Below, piece after piece: positions 42,401-51,162 of a stretch of DNA of 51,189 nucleotides. The notes under the pieces were generated by a model that had not been told where the DNA came from, did no database searches, and saw only the letters and a list, made by a program, of their open reading frames with translations. Source of the DNA: Ruminococcaceae bacterium UBA2854 (GTDB lineage Bacteria > Bacillota > Clostridia > Oscillospirales > Acutalibacteraceae). Within the stretch, counting starts at the first letter, position 1. Every line of letters begins with the position of its first letter. A program made the position numbers and the translations under genes. The DNA lies in contig DEFK01000044.1 of NCBI GenBank assembly GCA_002350765.1, forward strand, positions 1-51,189. Reading direction: 5' to 3'.

Positions 42401-44006
42401 CCCGGGCGTTTCACTCATTTCTCCCCCTCCCCACCACGACATCTACTCTATCGAGGATCTGGCTCAGTTAATATACGATTTAAAGAACGCCAATAAGCGC
42501 GCGCGTATCTCCGTAAAGCTCGTATCAGAATGCGGAGTCGGCACAGTCGCGGCGGGCGTAGCTAAAGCGGGCGCGGGAGTAATCCTTATTTCAGGTCACG
42601 ACGGAGGAACGGGAGCCGCTCCTAGAAGCTCGATTTACAACGCGGGACTTCCGTGGGAGCTTGGACTTGCCGAAGCACACCAGACCTTGATTATGAATAA
42701 CCTAAGAAACAAGGTTATTGTCGAAACAGACGGAAAGCTGATGACAGGCCGCGACGTAGCTATCGCCGCTATCCTCGGCGCGGAGGAATACGGCTTTGCC
42801 ACAGCTCCGCTCGTAACTCTCGGCTGCGCGATGATGAGGGTATGTAATTTAGATACCTGTCCTTTCGGCGTAGCTACACAGAATCCCGAGCTAAGAAAAC
42901 GATTCGCGGGTAAGCCCGAATACGTTGTAAACTTTATGAAGTTTATCGCGCGGGAATTAAGAGAATATATGGCTAAGCTCGGCGTGCGCACTCTCGACGA
43001 GCTCGTCGGAAGAAGCGATTTACTAAGGAAAAAGGATAACCTGACCGAAAGCCAGCAGAAGATTGATTTATCCGCTATCCTTAACGCCGACTTTAATAAC
43101 GAAAAAGAAGAATACAATAATAAAAACCTCTACGACTTTAAGCTCGGCGAAACTCTTGACGAGCGTGTGCTTGAAAAGGAATTCAACCTCAATAAAAAGA
43201 GTAAGCAGAGCATAAAAGTTGAAGTTAAAAACACCGACCGCTCGCTCGGAACAGCGTTCGGTTCAAAGCTTACTAAGAAGTTTTCTACCTCGCTAAACGA
43301 GGACAGCTTCAAGGTTTTATGCGAGGGCTCGGGAGGTCAGAGCTTCGGAGCGTTTATTCCGAACGGCTTAACCTTAGAGCTCGAGGGCGACAGCAACGAC
43401 TACTTCGGCAAGGGACTTTCGGGCGGTAAGCTCGTACTTTATCCCCCGAAGAAATCCACCTTCAAAGCCGAGGATAATATAATCGTCGGAAACGTAGCTC
43501 TCTACGGCGCTACAAGCGGCAAGGCGTTTATAAACGGCGTCGCGGGCGAACGCTTCTGTGTACGTAACTCGGGCGCTACGGCGGTTGTCGAGGGAGTCGG
43601 CGACCACGGCTGTGAGTATATGACGGGCGGATGTGTAGTTGTACTCGGACGCACGGGCAAAAACTTCGCCGCGGGTATGTCGGGCGGTATCGCTTACGTA
43701 TTCGATGAACACCACCATCTTTACCGCAGGCTCAACAAGGAGCTTGTCGAATGTACCGAGCTGAGCGAAAAGGTTGATATTGAAAGAGTAAAAGCCCTTG
43801 TAGAGGAACACGTAAAGGCTACGGGCTCCGAAAAGGGAAAAAGAATTTTAGCTGATTTCGAGAACTGCTTACCGCTGTTCAAGAAAATCATCCCCCGCGA
43901 CTATAAGAGGATTGTCGAGGAAATAGCCGCTAACGAAGCTAAAGGGCTCGACCTTGAGCAGGCTAAAATCGAAGCGTTTTATACACTTGTAAAGGAGGAA
44001 AGGTAA
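39486..44006 (+). CDS. gltB: Glutamate synthase, large subunit
   Basis: NADPH-GOGAT alpha subunit: takes the glutamine amide and makes glutamate from 2-oxoglutarate. Domain order: class II amidotransferase with nucleophile Cys16 (HDNCGIG, so a 15-residue propeptide is removed), central domain, FMN synthase domain (GAMSYGSISQEAHETLA, GEGGESPER, GTGAAPRSS), 3Fe-4S cysteines Cys1114, Cys1120 and Cys1125 in GCAMMRVCNLDTC, and the glycine-rich GXGXG beta-helix end. I start at the ATG at 39486, not the in-frame one at 39477, because AAAGGA lies 9 nt before it and would directly abut 39477. Its stop overlaps the gltD start by one base. Confidence 0.97.
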   Translation: MDRQGLYSPRFEHDNCGIGAVVNIKGEKSHKTVENALTIVETLEHRAGKDAEGKTGDGVGILLQISHKFFKKAAAEMNLTLKGERDYAVGMFFFPQFELFRNQAKKMFEIIAEKEGLKVLGWRQVPYNEGAIGNRALECMPNIQQCIIERPDGVKRGLEFDRRLYVARKIFEQSNEDTYVVSLSSRTIVYKGMFLVGDLRNFFTDLQDEDYESAIALVHSRFSTNTNPSWERAHPNRMIVHNGEINTIRGNADKMLAREENMRSEHLKGDLDKVIPVVNAEGSDSSMLDNTLEFLVMSGMDLPLAVMITIPEPWDRNGTMSLKKKDFYQYYATMMEPWDGPASILFSDGDIMGAVLDRNGLRPSRYYITDDNSLILSSEVGALPVEPERVVKKDRLRPGKMLLVDTVKGELIDDDELKTRYASRQPYGEWLDPNLIKLKDLKIPNAKVEEHHRAERRKLQKAFGYTYEDVMTSILPMAKNGSEQIASMGTDSPLPPLSSETQPLFNYFKQLFAQVTNPPIDAIREEIVTSTTVYLGESGNILEEKPENCKVIKIHNPILSSTDILKLKNMRENGFKVATIPMLYYKNTSLKKAIRRLYIEADKAYKDGANILILSDRGVDENHLAIPSLLAVSALHQHLVVSKRRTSLSIVLESAEPREVHHFATLLGYGATAINPYLVQETIHELIHDDLLDKDYYAAVSDYNDAVLHGIVKIASKMGISTIQSYLGSQIFEAIGISREVIDEYFTDTVCRVGGITLKDIEKNVDKLHTSAFDPLGLETSAELISSGSHKFRSGKEEHLYNPRTIHTLQTATRTGSYELFKEYTNMITEEMEPVSLRGLLDFNYPENPVPLDEVESVDEIVKRFKTGAMSYGSISQEAHETLALAMNMLHGKSNSGEGGESPERLATKGTKHNRCSAIKQVASGRFGVTSEYLNSADEIQIKMAQGAKPGEGGHLPGNKVYPWIAKTRHSTPGVSLISPPPHHDIYSIEDLAQLIYDLKNANKRARISVKLVSECGVGTVAAGVAKAGAGVILISGHDGGTGAAPRSSIYNAGLPWELGLAEAHQTLIMNNLRNKVIVETDGKLMTGRDVAIAAILGAEEYGFATAPLVTLGCAMMRVCNLDTCPFGVATQNPELRKRFAGKPEYVVNFMKFIARELREYMAKLGVRTLDELVGRSDLLRKKDNLTESQQKIDLSAILNADFNNEKEEYNNKNLYDFKLGETLDERVLEKEFNLNKKSKQSIKVEVKNTDRSLGTAFGSKLTKKFSTSLNEDSFKVLCEGSGGQSFGAFIPNGLTLELEGDSNDYFGKGLSGGKLVLYPPKKSTFKAEDNIIVGNVALYGATSGKAFINGVAGERFCVRNSGATAVVEGVGDHGCEYMTGGCVVVLGRTGKNFAAGMSGGIAYVFDEHHHLYRRLNKELVECTELSEKVDIERVKALVEEHVKATGSEKGKRILADFENCLPLFKKIIPRDYKRIVEEIAANEAKGLDLEQAKIEAFYTLVKEER

Positions 44007-45490
44007 TGGGAAAGCCAACAGGATTTTTAGAATATGAGCGTAAAGAAACCACCGCTTACTCCGTACAGGAACGTATTAAAAATTTTAATGAATTTCACGA
44101 AAGCCTATCCCCCGAAGAGCGCAGAGCTCAGGCGGCACGCTGTATGGAATGCGGCGTACCGTTCTGTCAGTCGGGTATGAACATCGGCGGTATGATAAGC
44201 GGATGCCCTCTTAATAATCTTATTCCCGAGTGGAACGATTTTATATACAGAGGGAATATGGAGCAGGCGTATAACAGGCTTAGAATAACCAACAACTTCC
44301 CCGAGTTCACATCACGTGTATGTCCCGCTTTATGCGAAAAAGCCTGCACCTGCTCAGCTAACGGCAACGCCGTTACGGTAAGGAACAACGAGTACGCGAT
44401 TGTCGAAACCGCGTACAAAAACGGCTGGGCTAAGGCTGAGATTCCGAAAGTAAGGACAAAAAAGAAAGTCGCCGTAATCGGCTCGGGACCGTCGGGACTT
44501 GCCGCGGCTGACCAGCTCAACCGCAGAGGCCACCACGTAACAGTATTCGAGAGAAGCGACAGAATAGGCGGGCTTTTAATGTACGGTATCCCGAATATGA
44601 AGCTCGAAAAGCATATTATCGACAGAAGAATTGATATTATGAAAGAAGAAGGCGTTGAGTTTAAAACATCGGTCAATGTCGGAAAAGACATTACCGCCGA
44701 CGAGCTGTTAAAGGAATACGACCGTATCATTCTGGCATGCGGAGCCTCAAATCCCCGCGATATTAAGGTCGATGGCAGAGAAGCCGAGGGAATTTATTTC
44801 GCGGTAGATTTCCTTAAATCAAATACAAAGGCTCTGCTCGATAACGGGCTCGAGGACGGTACATATATCTCCGCTAAGGACAAAAACGTTATCGTAATCG
44901 GCGGCGGAGATACGGGTAACGACTGTGTAGGAACCTGCGTACGTCACGGCGCGAAGAGCATATTACAGCTCGAGATGATGCCGAAGCTTCCCGATACAAG
45001 AGCCGAAAACAACCCGTGGCCGCAGTGGCCGAGAATCTGCAAAACCGATTACGGTCAGGAAGAAGCGGCTGAGGTCTACGGAACCGACCCGCGGATTTAC
45101 CAAACGACCGTTAAAAAGTTCTTAAAGGACGAAAACGGTAAGCTAAAGGGCGCTGTACTTGTAAACCTCAGCTTCGAGAAGGATAAAAAAACAGGCAGAA
45201 TGAATATGAAAGAAGTCGAGGGCTCCGAGTACGAGGTCGAGTGTGAGCTCGTTTTAATCGCCGCGGGATTCCTCGGAAGCGAGAATTATATCACCTCGGC
45301 GTTCGGCGTAGAGCTTGACGGACGTACAAACGTAATCGGACAGAATAATACCCATAAAACGAGCGTGGAGCGGGTTTATACCGCGGGCGATATGCACAGC
45401 GGACAGTCGCTTGTAGTACGCGCTATCCGTGACGGACGCGATTGCGCGCGCGAGGTTGACGAAAGCCTTATGGGATATAGCAATTTATAG
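44006..45490 (+). CDS. gltD: Glutamate synthase, small subunit
   Basis: NADPH-oxidising beta subunit (494 residues) that passes electrons through 4Fe-4S clusters to GltB. Cysteines Cys46, 49, 54 and 67 (CMECGVPFCQSG ... GCP) and Cys106, 110, 114 and 116 (CPALCEKACTC) match the cluster-binding domain. The FAD-binding GSGPSG lies near 159-164 and the NADPH-binding IGGGDTGNDCVG near 295. The TAATG overlap with gltB and AAGGAGG indicate coupled expression. The end is followed by a short tandem-like tract (45491-45519) that leads to the pyrG ribosome binding site. Confidence 0.97.
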   Translation: MGKPTGFLEYERKETTAYSVQERIKNFNEFHESLSPEERRAQAARCMECGVPFCQSGMNIGGMISGCPLNNLIPEWNDFIYRGNMEQAYNRLRITNNFPEFTSRVCPALCEKACTCSANGNAVTVRNNEYAIVETAYKNGWAKAEIPKVRTKKKVAVIGSGPSGLAAADQLNRRGHHVTVFERSDRIGGLLMYGIPNMKLEKHIIDRRIDIMKEEGVEFKTSVNVGKDITADELLKEYDRIILACGASNPRDIKVDGREAEGIYFAVDFLKSNTKALLDNGLEDGTYISAKDKNVIVIGGGDTGNDCVGTCVRHGAKSILQLEMMPKLPDTRAENNPWPQWPRICKTDYGQEEAAEVYGTDPRIYQTTVKKFLKDENGKLKGAVLVNLSFEKDKKTGRMNMKEVEGSEYEVECELVLIAAGFLGSENYITSAFGVELDGRTNVIGQNNTHKTSVERVYTAGDMHSGQSLVVRAIRDGRDCAREVDESLMGYSNL

Positions 45491-45529
45491 TGAAGAACGT
45501 AGAATGAAGAGTGAAGAATGGAGGATAAT

Positions 45530-47131
45530 ATGGCAAAGTATATTTTTGTAACAGGCGGAGTTGTTTCGGGGCTCGGCAAGGGTATTACAGCGGCGTCGCT
45601 CGGACGGCTGTTAAAAGCGAGAGGACTGAAGGTCGCCGCTCAGAAGCTCGACCCCTATATCAACGTAGACCCGGGCACTATGAGCCCGTATCAGCACGGA
45701 GAGGTGTATGTTACCGAGGACGGCGCCGAAACCGACCTCGACCTCGGACACTACGAGAGATTCATCGACGAGGATCTGAATAAATACTCGAACCTCACCA
45801 CAGGCAAGGTTTACTCTAACGTTCTCTCTAAGGAACGCCGCGGAGAATATCTCGGAAAGACCGTGCAGGTTATCCCGCATATCACCGACGAGATCAAACG
45901 CTTTATTTATTCGGTCGGCAAAAAAACCGACGCTGACATTGTAATCACCGAAATCGGCGGTACAATCGGCGATATAGAGAGCCAGCCTTTTATCGAAGCT
46001 ATACGTCAGGTAGGCCACGAGGTCGGAGAGGACAACCGCCTTTATATCCACGTAACGCTTGTTCCCTATCTTAAAGCTTCGGGCGAGCATAAAAGCAAGC
46101 CCACCCAGCACTCGGTAAAGGAGATGCAGGGCTTAGGAATATCACCTGATATAATTATTCTTCGTACGGACGAGCCGATTACAGACCGTACTATTTTCGA
46201 TAAAATAGCGGGCTTCTGTAACGTATGGCCTGACTGCGTAATCGAAAACCTCACTCTCCCCGTACTGTACGAGGCTCCGATTATGCTCGAGAAAGCTCAT
46301 CTCTCGGACATCGTATGCCGTGACTTAAATATGAAATCCCACAAGCCCGATTTATCCGACTGGGAGCATATGATTGAGCGTATCAAAACCCGTGAAAAAA
46401 CAGTAACTATCGGCTTAGTCGGCAAATATGTCGAGCTTCACGACGCGTATTTAAGCGTCGCCGAAGCGTTGAAGCACGCGGGCTATTATCTCGATTCAAA
46501 GGTAAAAATCGACTGGATAGATTCCGAGCGGATAGACGAAACCAATGTTAATGAAATACTCGGAAATCTTGACGGTATTATAGTACCCGGCGGCTTCGGA
46601 CAGCGCGGAATAGACGGTATGATTCTAGCGGCAAAATACGCGAGAGAAAACAACCTCCCCTACTTCGGAATATGTCTTGGAATGCAGATTGCCGTTATCG
46701 AGTACGCGAGGAATGTCGCGGGTATCGAAAACGCGAACTCGGGCGAATTCGCCCAGAACGTACCCAAGGTTATTGATTTTCTTCCCGACCAGAGCGACGA
46801 AACCGATAAGGGCGGCACCTTACGTCTCGGCGCGTATCCCTGCGTTATTAAGGGAAACACAACGATGTACAGAGCGTACGGGAAAGCTGAAATCAGCGAA
46901 CGCCACCGCCACCGCTACGAGTTCAACAACGACTTCCGCGAAGCTCTTTCGGAAGCGGGGCTTACCCTATCGGGTATGTCACCCGACAAAACGCTTGTTG
47001 AAACGGTCGAGCTTTCCGACAGACCGTTCTACGTCGGCGTACAGTATCATCCCGAATTCAAGTCGCGCCCGAATAAACCCCATCCCCTATTCTCGGAATT
47101 TATAAAAGCCGCTCTTTCGTCATCAAAATAA
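45530..47131 (+). CDS. pyrG: CTP synthase
   Basis: Makes CTP from UTP, ATP and glutamine. Synthetase domain begins KYIFVTGGVVSGLGKGITAA (P-loop) with YINVDPGTMSPYQHGEVYV; the C-terminal class I amidotransferase has nucleophile Cys382 in GICLGMQ and the YHPE pair. I start at the ATG at 45530 (MAKYIF), 5 nt after GGAGG; an in-frame ATG at 45518 falls inside a tandem-like repeat and overlaps that ribosome binding site. It is only 39 nt from gltD, so it is probably co-transcribed, connecting amide-nitrogen supply to CTP production. 533 residues. Confidence 0.97.
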   Translation: MAKYIFVTGGVVSGLGKGITAASLGRLLKARGLKVAAQKLDPYINVDPGTMSPYQHGEVYVTEDGAETDLDLGHYERFIDEDLNKYSNLTTGKVYSNVLSKERRGEYLGKTVQVIPHITDEIKRFIYSVGKKTDADIVITEIGGTIGDIESQPFIEAIRQVGHEVGEDNRLYIHVTLVPYLKASGEHKSKPTQHSVKEMQGLGISPDIIILRTDEPITDRTIFDKIAGFCNVWPDCVIENLTLPVLYEAPIMLEKAHLSDIVCRDLNMKSHKPDLSDWEHMIERIKTREKTVTIGLVGKYVELHDAYLSVAEALKHAGYYLDSKVKIDWIDSERIDETNVNEILGNLDGIIVPGGFGQRGIDGMILAAKYARENNLPYFGICLGMQIAVIEYARNVAGIENANSGEFAQNVPKVIDFLPDQSDETDKGGTLRLGAYPCVIKGNTTMYRAYGKAEISERHRHRYEFNNDFREALSEAGLTLSGMSPDKTLVETVELSDRPFYVGVQYHPEFKSRPNKPHPLFSEFIKAALSSSK

Positions 47132-47143
47132 AGCTTATTATAT

Positions 47144-47172
47144 CAGTCCGCTTTTAAAGCGGGCTGTTTTTC
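47144..47172 (+). terminator. Terminator of gltBD-pyrG
   Basis: CAGTCCGCTT pairs with AAGCGGGCTG (one U-G pair), followed by five T residues. Confidence 0.9.
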
Positions 47173-47293
47173 TATAACAAAAAACAATATAATTTTACGC
47201 GTATATTATCGCTATTATTATTCTATATAAGAATAAAAGCGTTTCTGTTTTATAATATAATGATTTTATAATTATATATAGGGGGGCGAAAGA

Positions 47294-47605
47294 ATGTCCG
47301 ATATGGAAAACAAAGAACATCTTACGTATCTAAAAATACAGAAGGAATATGAAGAAGCGAAAGAAAAAAGACTAAAATACAGACGCTTCGGAGCTTTATT
47401 CATACTTCTTTCGGGAATTATTTTTCTTACTTTAATGTTCAGCCTGGAAAACAAAATAGCGTTCCTTATCCTATGGGTTATAACCGACTTCTACTGTGCG
47501 GCGCTTATGATACGAGCCGACTACAAATATCATAAGTTCGCCGATTACCTCGGGATTGAGGACGAATACACTAACTACAAGAAAGATGAGGAGACGGAAG
47601 AATGA
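47294..47605 (+). CDS. Small two-span membrane protein beside yhgE
   Basis: 103 residues; charged N-terminal helix (about 1-33, Glu/Lys rich and possibly coiled coil), two hydrophobic segments (about 35-53, FGALFILLSGIIFLTLMF, and 58-75), and an acidic C-terminus. No named family recognised. The ribosome binding site is an unusual GGGGGG run. Its TGA overlaps the yhgE start (ATGA), so the two are coupled and may form one membrane complex. A TATAAT at 47251-47256 lacks a good -35. Confidence 0.75.
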   Translation: MSDMENKEHLTYLKIQKEYEEAKEKRLKYRRFGALFILLSGIIFLTLMFSLENKIAFLILWVITDFYCAALMIRADYKYHKFADYLGIEDEYTNYKKDEETEE

Positions 47606-49767
47606 AAAATTTTTTTTCAATTTTTAAGTACGACTTAAAAAACGTCGCAAAAAATATAATCGTTTTTGTCGTAATTATAGGTATAGGAATACTTCCCGCG
47701 CTTTATTCATGGTTTAATATCGCGTCCAACTGGGATCCGTATTCAAACACAAGCGCGCTAGACTTTGCGGTATGTTCGCTTGATAAGGGCTACAGCTATA
47801 AAGCATTAAAGATTAACGCGGGCGACGAGATTATAAAGAATCTAAAAGCTAATCCAAAAATGGGCTGGGATTTCGTCAGCGAGAAAAAAGCCCTTGACGG
47901 AGTGAAAAGCGATAAATACTACGCGGCGGTTATTATCCCAAAGGATTTCAGCAACAACCTCCTTTCGGTAACAACAGGCGCTTTCAAAAAAGCTGAAATC
48001 AAGTATTATGTAAATGAAAAGAAAAACGCTATAGCCCCGAAAATAACCGACAAGGGCGCCGAAGCTATCGAAAACTCCGTAAACACTACCTATGTAAACA
48101 AGGTGACGGACGTTATAGCCACCGCGCTTAATCTCACAGGCGACGAGCTTTCTTCCTCCAAAAAAGAAACAGCGGACAAAATCATCGCTACTCTTAACAA
48201 CACCAAAGCAGATATTAGCGCTCTTAAAAAGACAAACAAGCTTTTTGTATCTACCCTCGACTCAATAAAGGCTCTGCTAGAAGCCAACGAGAAAATGGGT
48301 CCCGCTGTAAAATCAGCGCTGGCAAAAGCGGGAGCGATGGGCGATGATATTAAAAACACACTTAAATCCTTAAGCTCAACCTCACCGCAGATAACAGCTT
48401 CCCTCTCCGATATTCTCGATCAGGACATTGACTACGCAAGCGATTTAGACGACGAGATTACAGCAGCGTTTAAAGATCTCAGCGATAACGCCGACAACGC
48501 CGCTAACAGGCTTTCGAAGGTAACAAAGATTAATAATAAGATAATCAGCATCAACAACAAAATCCTCGATGTGCTCGAGAAAACAACACAGACGTTCAGC
48601 AAGCTTTCGTTTAAAAGGCTTACAAAAAAGCTTAACGATTCCAACAAAAAGCAGAACAATATTATCTCGAAAATCAATAACGCCTGCAAGACAATAAGAA
48701 CAACAGGCAGTCTCCCGAAGAATGTACAGACGGATATCAAAAACGCCGTATCCTCCGCTAAATCCGATTTATCGGGAATCAAAGTTGACTTTTCCGACGC
48801 TAAAAAGAAAATAGATAACGCCGCTAAAGAAGCGTACGCCGCTCTTGACGAGGTATCCGACTTTGTATCGTCAATCGGCTCGGGCTCGCTCGGCATTAAT
48901 AATGTTATCAAAACAGGCAAAAACACGGTAGACAACCTTAAAGCGACCTTTAACAACCTCGACGAAGCACTCGACAGCAGCAATAAAAAAATTGACACTC
49001 TTATTAAAAAGGTCAACGATATTAAAAACAGCAGAAAGGTCGAGAACTTCTTAACCCCGATTATCGAGAATCCCGAGGAGCTCGCGAACTTTGTTTCCAA
49101 GCCTGTCAGCACAGAGAAAGTAAAGCTTTACCCGATAAAAAACTACGGCTCGGCGATGACTCCCTTCTACACCTCGCTGGGCTTATGGGTAGGCGGAGTT
49201 GTACTCGTAGCGGTAATAAGCGTAACCTTATCTAAGCGCCAGCTCGCCACTCTTAATAAGCCGAAGGCATACCAGATTTATTTCGGAAGATTCTTAATCT
49301 TCTTCATAATCGGACAGCTCCAGGCGCTTATAATCGCTCTCGGCGATTTATTCTTCCTGAAAACACAATGCGTTGACCCGCTGTTGTTTGTATTCGCGAG
49401 CATGGTATCGAGCTTCGTATATACGCTTTTAATCTACTCGTTAACAATTACATTCAGCGTAATCGGAAAGGCTCTCGCCGTAATTATCCTGGTACTCCAG
49501 GTTGCGGGCTCAGGCGGTACTTTCCCGATAGAGGTTCTCCCCGCTCCGTTCAGAGCGATGTCACCGTTCTTACCGTTTAAATACGGTATAAACGCGCTTA
49601 GAGAGACTGTCGGAGGACTTGACCCTACAGCCTACTGGACAGACCTCGGTTATCTGATGCTGTTCGCGCTCGCGGCGCTGTTTATCGGTCTTGTACTTAG
49701 AAAACCCTGTATTAAAATTATCGAGTTCTTTAATGAACGAGTTGAAGACAGCGATATAGTGATTTAA
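47602..49767 (+). CDS. yhgE: YhgE/Pip-type membrane protein (ABC-2 permease-like)
   Basis: 721 residues. The N-terminus NIIVFVVIIGIGILPALYSWFN and IASNWDPYSNTSALDFAVCS is the YhgE/Pip (phage infection protein) signature. A long extracellular helical region (about 160-490, many Asn/Lys/Asp heptads with coiled-coil character) separates the first membrane span from a C-terminal ABC-2-like block of five spans (about 515-700), including GSGGTFPIEVLPAPFR. Pip homologues serve as phage receptors in lactococci and other members act in ESX/type VII secretion or export; no specific role is shown here. It is translationally coupled to the small protein upstream. Confidence 0.9.
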   Translation: MKNFFSIFKYDLKNVAKNIIVFVVIIGIGILPALYSWFNIASNWDPYSNTSALDFAVCSLDKGYSYKALKINAGDEIIKNLKANPKMGWDFVSEKKALDGVKSDKYYAAVIIPKDFSNNLLSVTTGAFKKAEIKYYVNEKKNAIAPKITDKGAEAIENSVNTTYVNKVTDVIATALNLTGDELSSSKKETADKIIATLNNTKADISALKKTNKLFVSTLDSIKALLEANEKMGPAVKSALAKAGAMGDDIKNTLKSLSSTSPQITASLSDILDQDIDYASDLDDEITAAFKDLSDNADNAANRLSKVTKINNKIISINNKILDVLEKTTQTFSKLSFKRLTKKLNDSNKKQNNIISKINNACKTIRTTGSLPKNVQTDIKNAVSSAKSDLSGIKVDFSDAKKKIDNAAKEAYAALDEVSDFVSSIGSGSLGINNVIKTGKNTVDNLKATFNNLDEALDSSNKKIDTLIKKVNDIKNSRKVENFLTPIIENPEELANFVSKPVSTEKVKLYPIKNYGSAMTPFYTSLGLWVGGVVLVAVISVTLSKRQLATLNKPKAYQIYFGRFLIFFIIGQLQALIIALGDLFFLKTQCVDPLLFVFASMVSSFVYTLLIYSLTITFSVIGKALAVIILVLQVAGSGGTFPIEVLPAPFRAMSPFLPFKYGINALRETVGGLDPTAYWTDLGYLMLFALAALFIGLVLRKPCIKIIEFFNERVEDSDIVI

Positions 49768-49773
49768 AAATAT

Positions 49774-49812
49774 AACCGTGATGTTAAGCTTAGTTTAACA
49801 TCACGGTTTTTT
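49774..49812 (+). terminator. Terminator of yhgE
   Basis: A perfect 14-bp stem (49774-49787 with 49795-49808) and a T-run. Confidence 0.95.
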
Positions 49813-49838
49813 ATAGTAAAAACTGATTCTTTTTATTA

Positions 49839-49876
49839 ATAGAAAACTCGGCGGGCTCATTTGAGTCAGCCGAGTT
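49839..49876 (-). terminator. Terminator of the LRR gene ending at 49917
   Basis: On minus, AACTCGGC pairs with GCCGAGTT (49869-49876 with 49845-49852) around an inner CTCA/TGAG, followed by TTTTCTATT. The design resembles the hairpin at 30725-30750. Confidence 0.82.
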
Positions 49877-49916
49877 TGTTGTTAATACATATTTAGTTTT
49901 AATAAATCGAAGATTA

Positions 49917-51044
49917 TTATCCCAACGCTACGAATTTAAAGCCATTCTTCTTTGCATACTTCTCGGCGGCGGTACCTTTATAGCCTTTAATAGTGAAGCC
50001 TTTTACTTTCTTATCTCCATTATTCCCTCTAACATAGCCAAATGCTTTTTTTCTAATTTTGACGACATTTTTGGGTAAAGTAACAGTTTTCAATGATTTA
50101 CAATAATAAAAAGCCCATTCATCTATCAATAAATTTTTTTTGCTTTTAATAGTCAAATTCGAAAGTTTCAAACAATAGAAAAAAGAACTCGAGTTTATCT
50201 TTTTTACTTTTGAAGAAATAACAATACTTTTTAAATTTTGATTGTAGCAAAAAGCGTATTCTGAAACTGTTTTCACTTTTTTGGGAATAACAAATGCTTT
50301 ACCCTTTCTGTTTGGCGGGTAACAAAACAGTTTTGTTTTCTTTTTATTATACATAACTCCCTTGCTTGAACTGAATTTCTGATTCTTTTCACTTACTTTT
50401 ATACTTTGTAATTTTGAACCGTCATCAAACGCCAAGGAAGCTAAAGAAGTAAAATTCTTCCCTAATGCTATTTTTTGAACGCCGGAATCTCTGAAAGAAC
50501 CCAACCCTATTCGCTTTAAAGACGAAGGCAACTTTATTTTTTTCAGACTCTTACATCCGACAAAAGCTACATCTTGGATGCATGTTACGGTATTCGGAAC
50601 AGATACCGTTTTTAGTTTTTTACATCCTTGAAACATCCATGTGGTAATTGATTTTATACCCGGTTTTAGAGTTACTTTTTTTAGTTTTGGGCAAAATTTA
50701 AACACTCCGTCGGCAAGCTTGATTCCCGGGACAGTTACCTCCTCTATATTCGACGAAAAACCAAATCCGCCGTAATACTCCCTATCCATATCTAAATCAT
50801 CACGTATATCCTCATATAAATCCACACCGAGCTTAACTACTTTCTTTCCGTCAATTTCAGCCGGTACCGTTACTTTGGATTTATTTCCTCTATAATTAAT
50901 GATATGCACCCCTTTATCCGTATACACATATTTGAAACCCTTATAAGTTAACAGCTTTTTTTCTGCAGCATTTACGGAAGCAGGGGATGAGAGAATGTCG
51001 AGAATAAATAATAATATGATAAATACTGATAATATTTTTTTCAT
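49917..51044 (-). CDS. Secreted BspA-like LRR protein
   Basis: 375 residues with signal peptide (about 1-27), an opening FKYVYTDKGVHIINYRG segment and about ten LRR_5 repeats (for example LKKVTLKPGIKSITTWMFQGCKK). It shares the linker FSSSKGVMYNKKKTKLFCYPPNRKG and the AAEKYAKKNGFKF cap with the LRR gene at 6792. GGAGG precedes the ATG. Base composition is more A/T-rich than in neighbouring genes by eye (AAA, TTT, ATT codons), which may reflect transfer or a lineage-specific family. No anchor motif is present. Confidence 0.88.
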   Translation of the reverse strand: MKKILSVFIILLFILDILSSPASVNAAEKKLLTYKGFKYVYTDKGVHIINYRGNKSKVTVPAEIDGKKVVKLGVDLYEDIRDDLDMDREYYGGFGFSSNIEEVTVPGIKLADGVFKFCPKLKKVTLKPGIKSITTWMFQGCKKLKTVSVPNTVTCIQDVAFVGCKSLKKIKLPSSLKRIGLGSFRDSGVQKIALGKNFTSLASLAFDDGSKLQSIKVSEKNQKFSSSKGVMYNKKKTKLFCYPPNRKGKAFVIPKKVKTVSEYAFCYNQNLKSIVISSKVKKINSSSFFYCLKLSNLTIKSKKNLLIDEWAFYYCKSLKTVTLPKNVVKIRKKAFGYVRGNNGDKKVKGFTIKGYKGTAAEKYAKKNGFKFVALG

Positions 51045-51091
51045 AATTTTCCTCCATGAAATCTGTTTTAAAAAGCCATTTTTTAAAAATT

Positions 51092-51119
51092 AGAATAGCT
51101 AATATGTAGTTATAGTCAA
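51092..51119 (-). promoter_or_regulatory. Possible promoter of the LRR gene at 49917
   Basis: On minus, TTGACT (51114-51119) and TATTCT (51092-51097), 16-nt spacing; moderate match. Confidence 0.45.
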
Positions 51120-51162
51120 ATCAGTATAAATAGAATTTGTGCAGAATATTTGTTAAAAGTTA

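Noticed and set aside
44167..44730. Long minus-strand frame (187 codons) inside gltD
   Set aside because: Shadow frame of a strongly conserved gene; no independent support.
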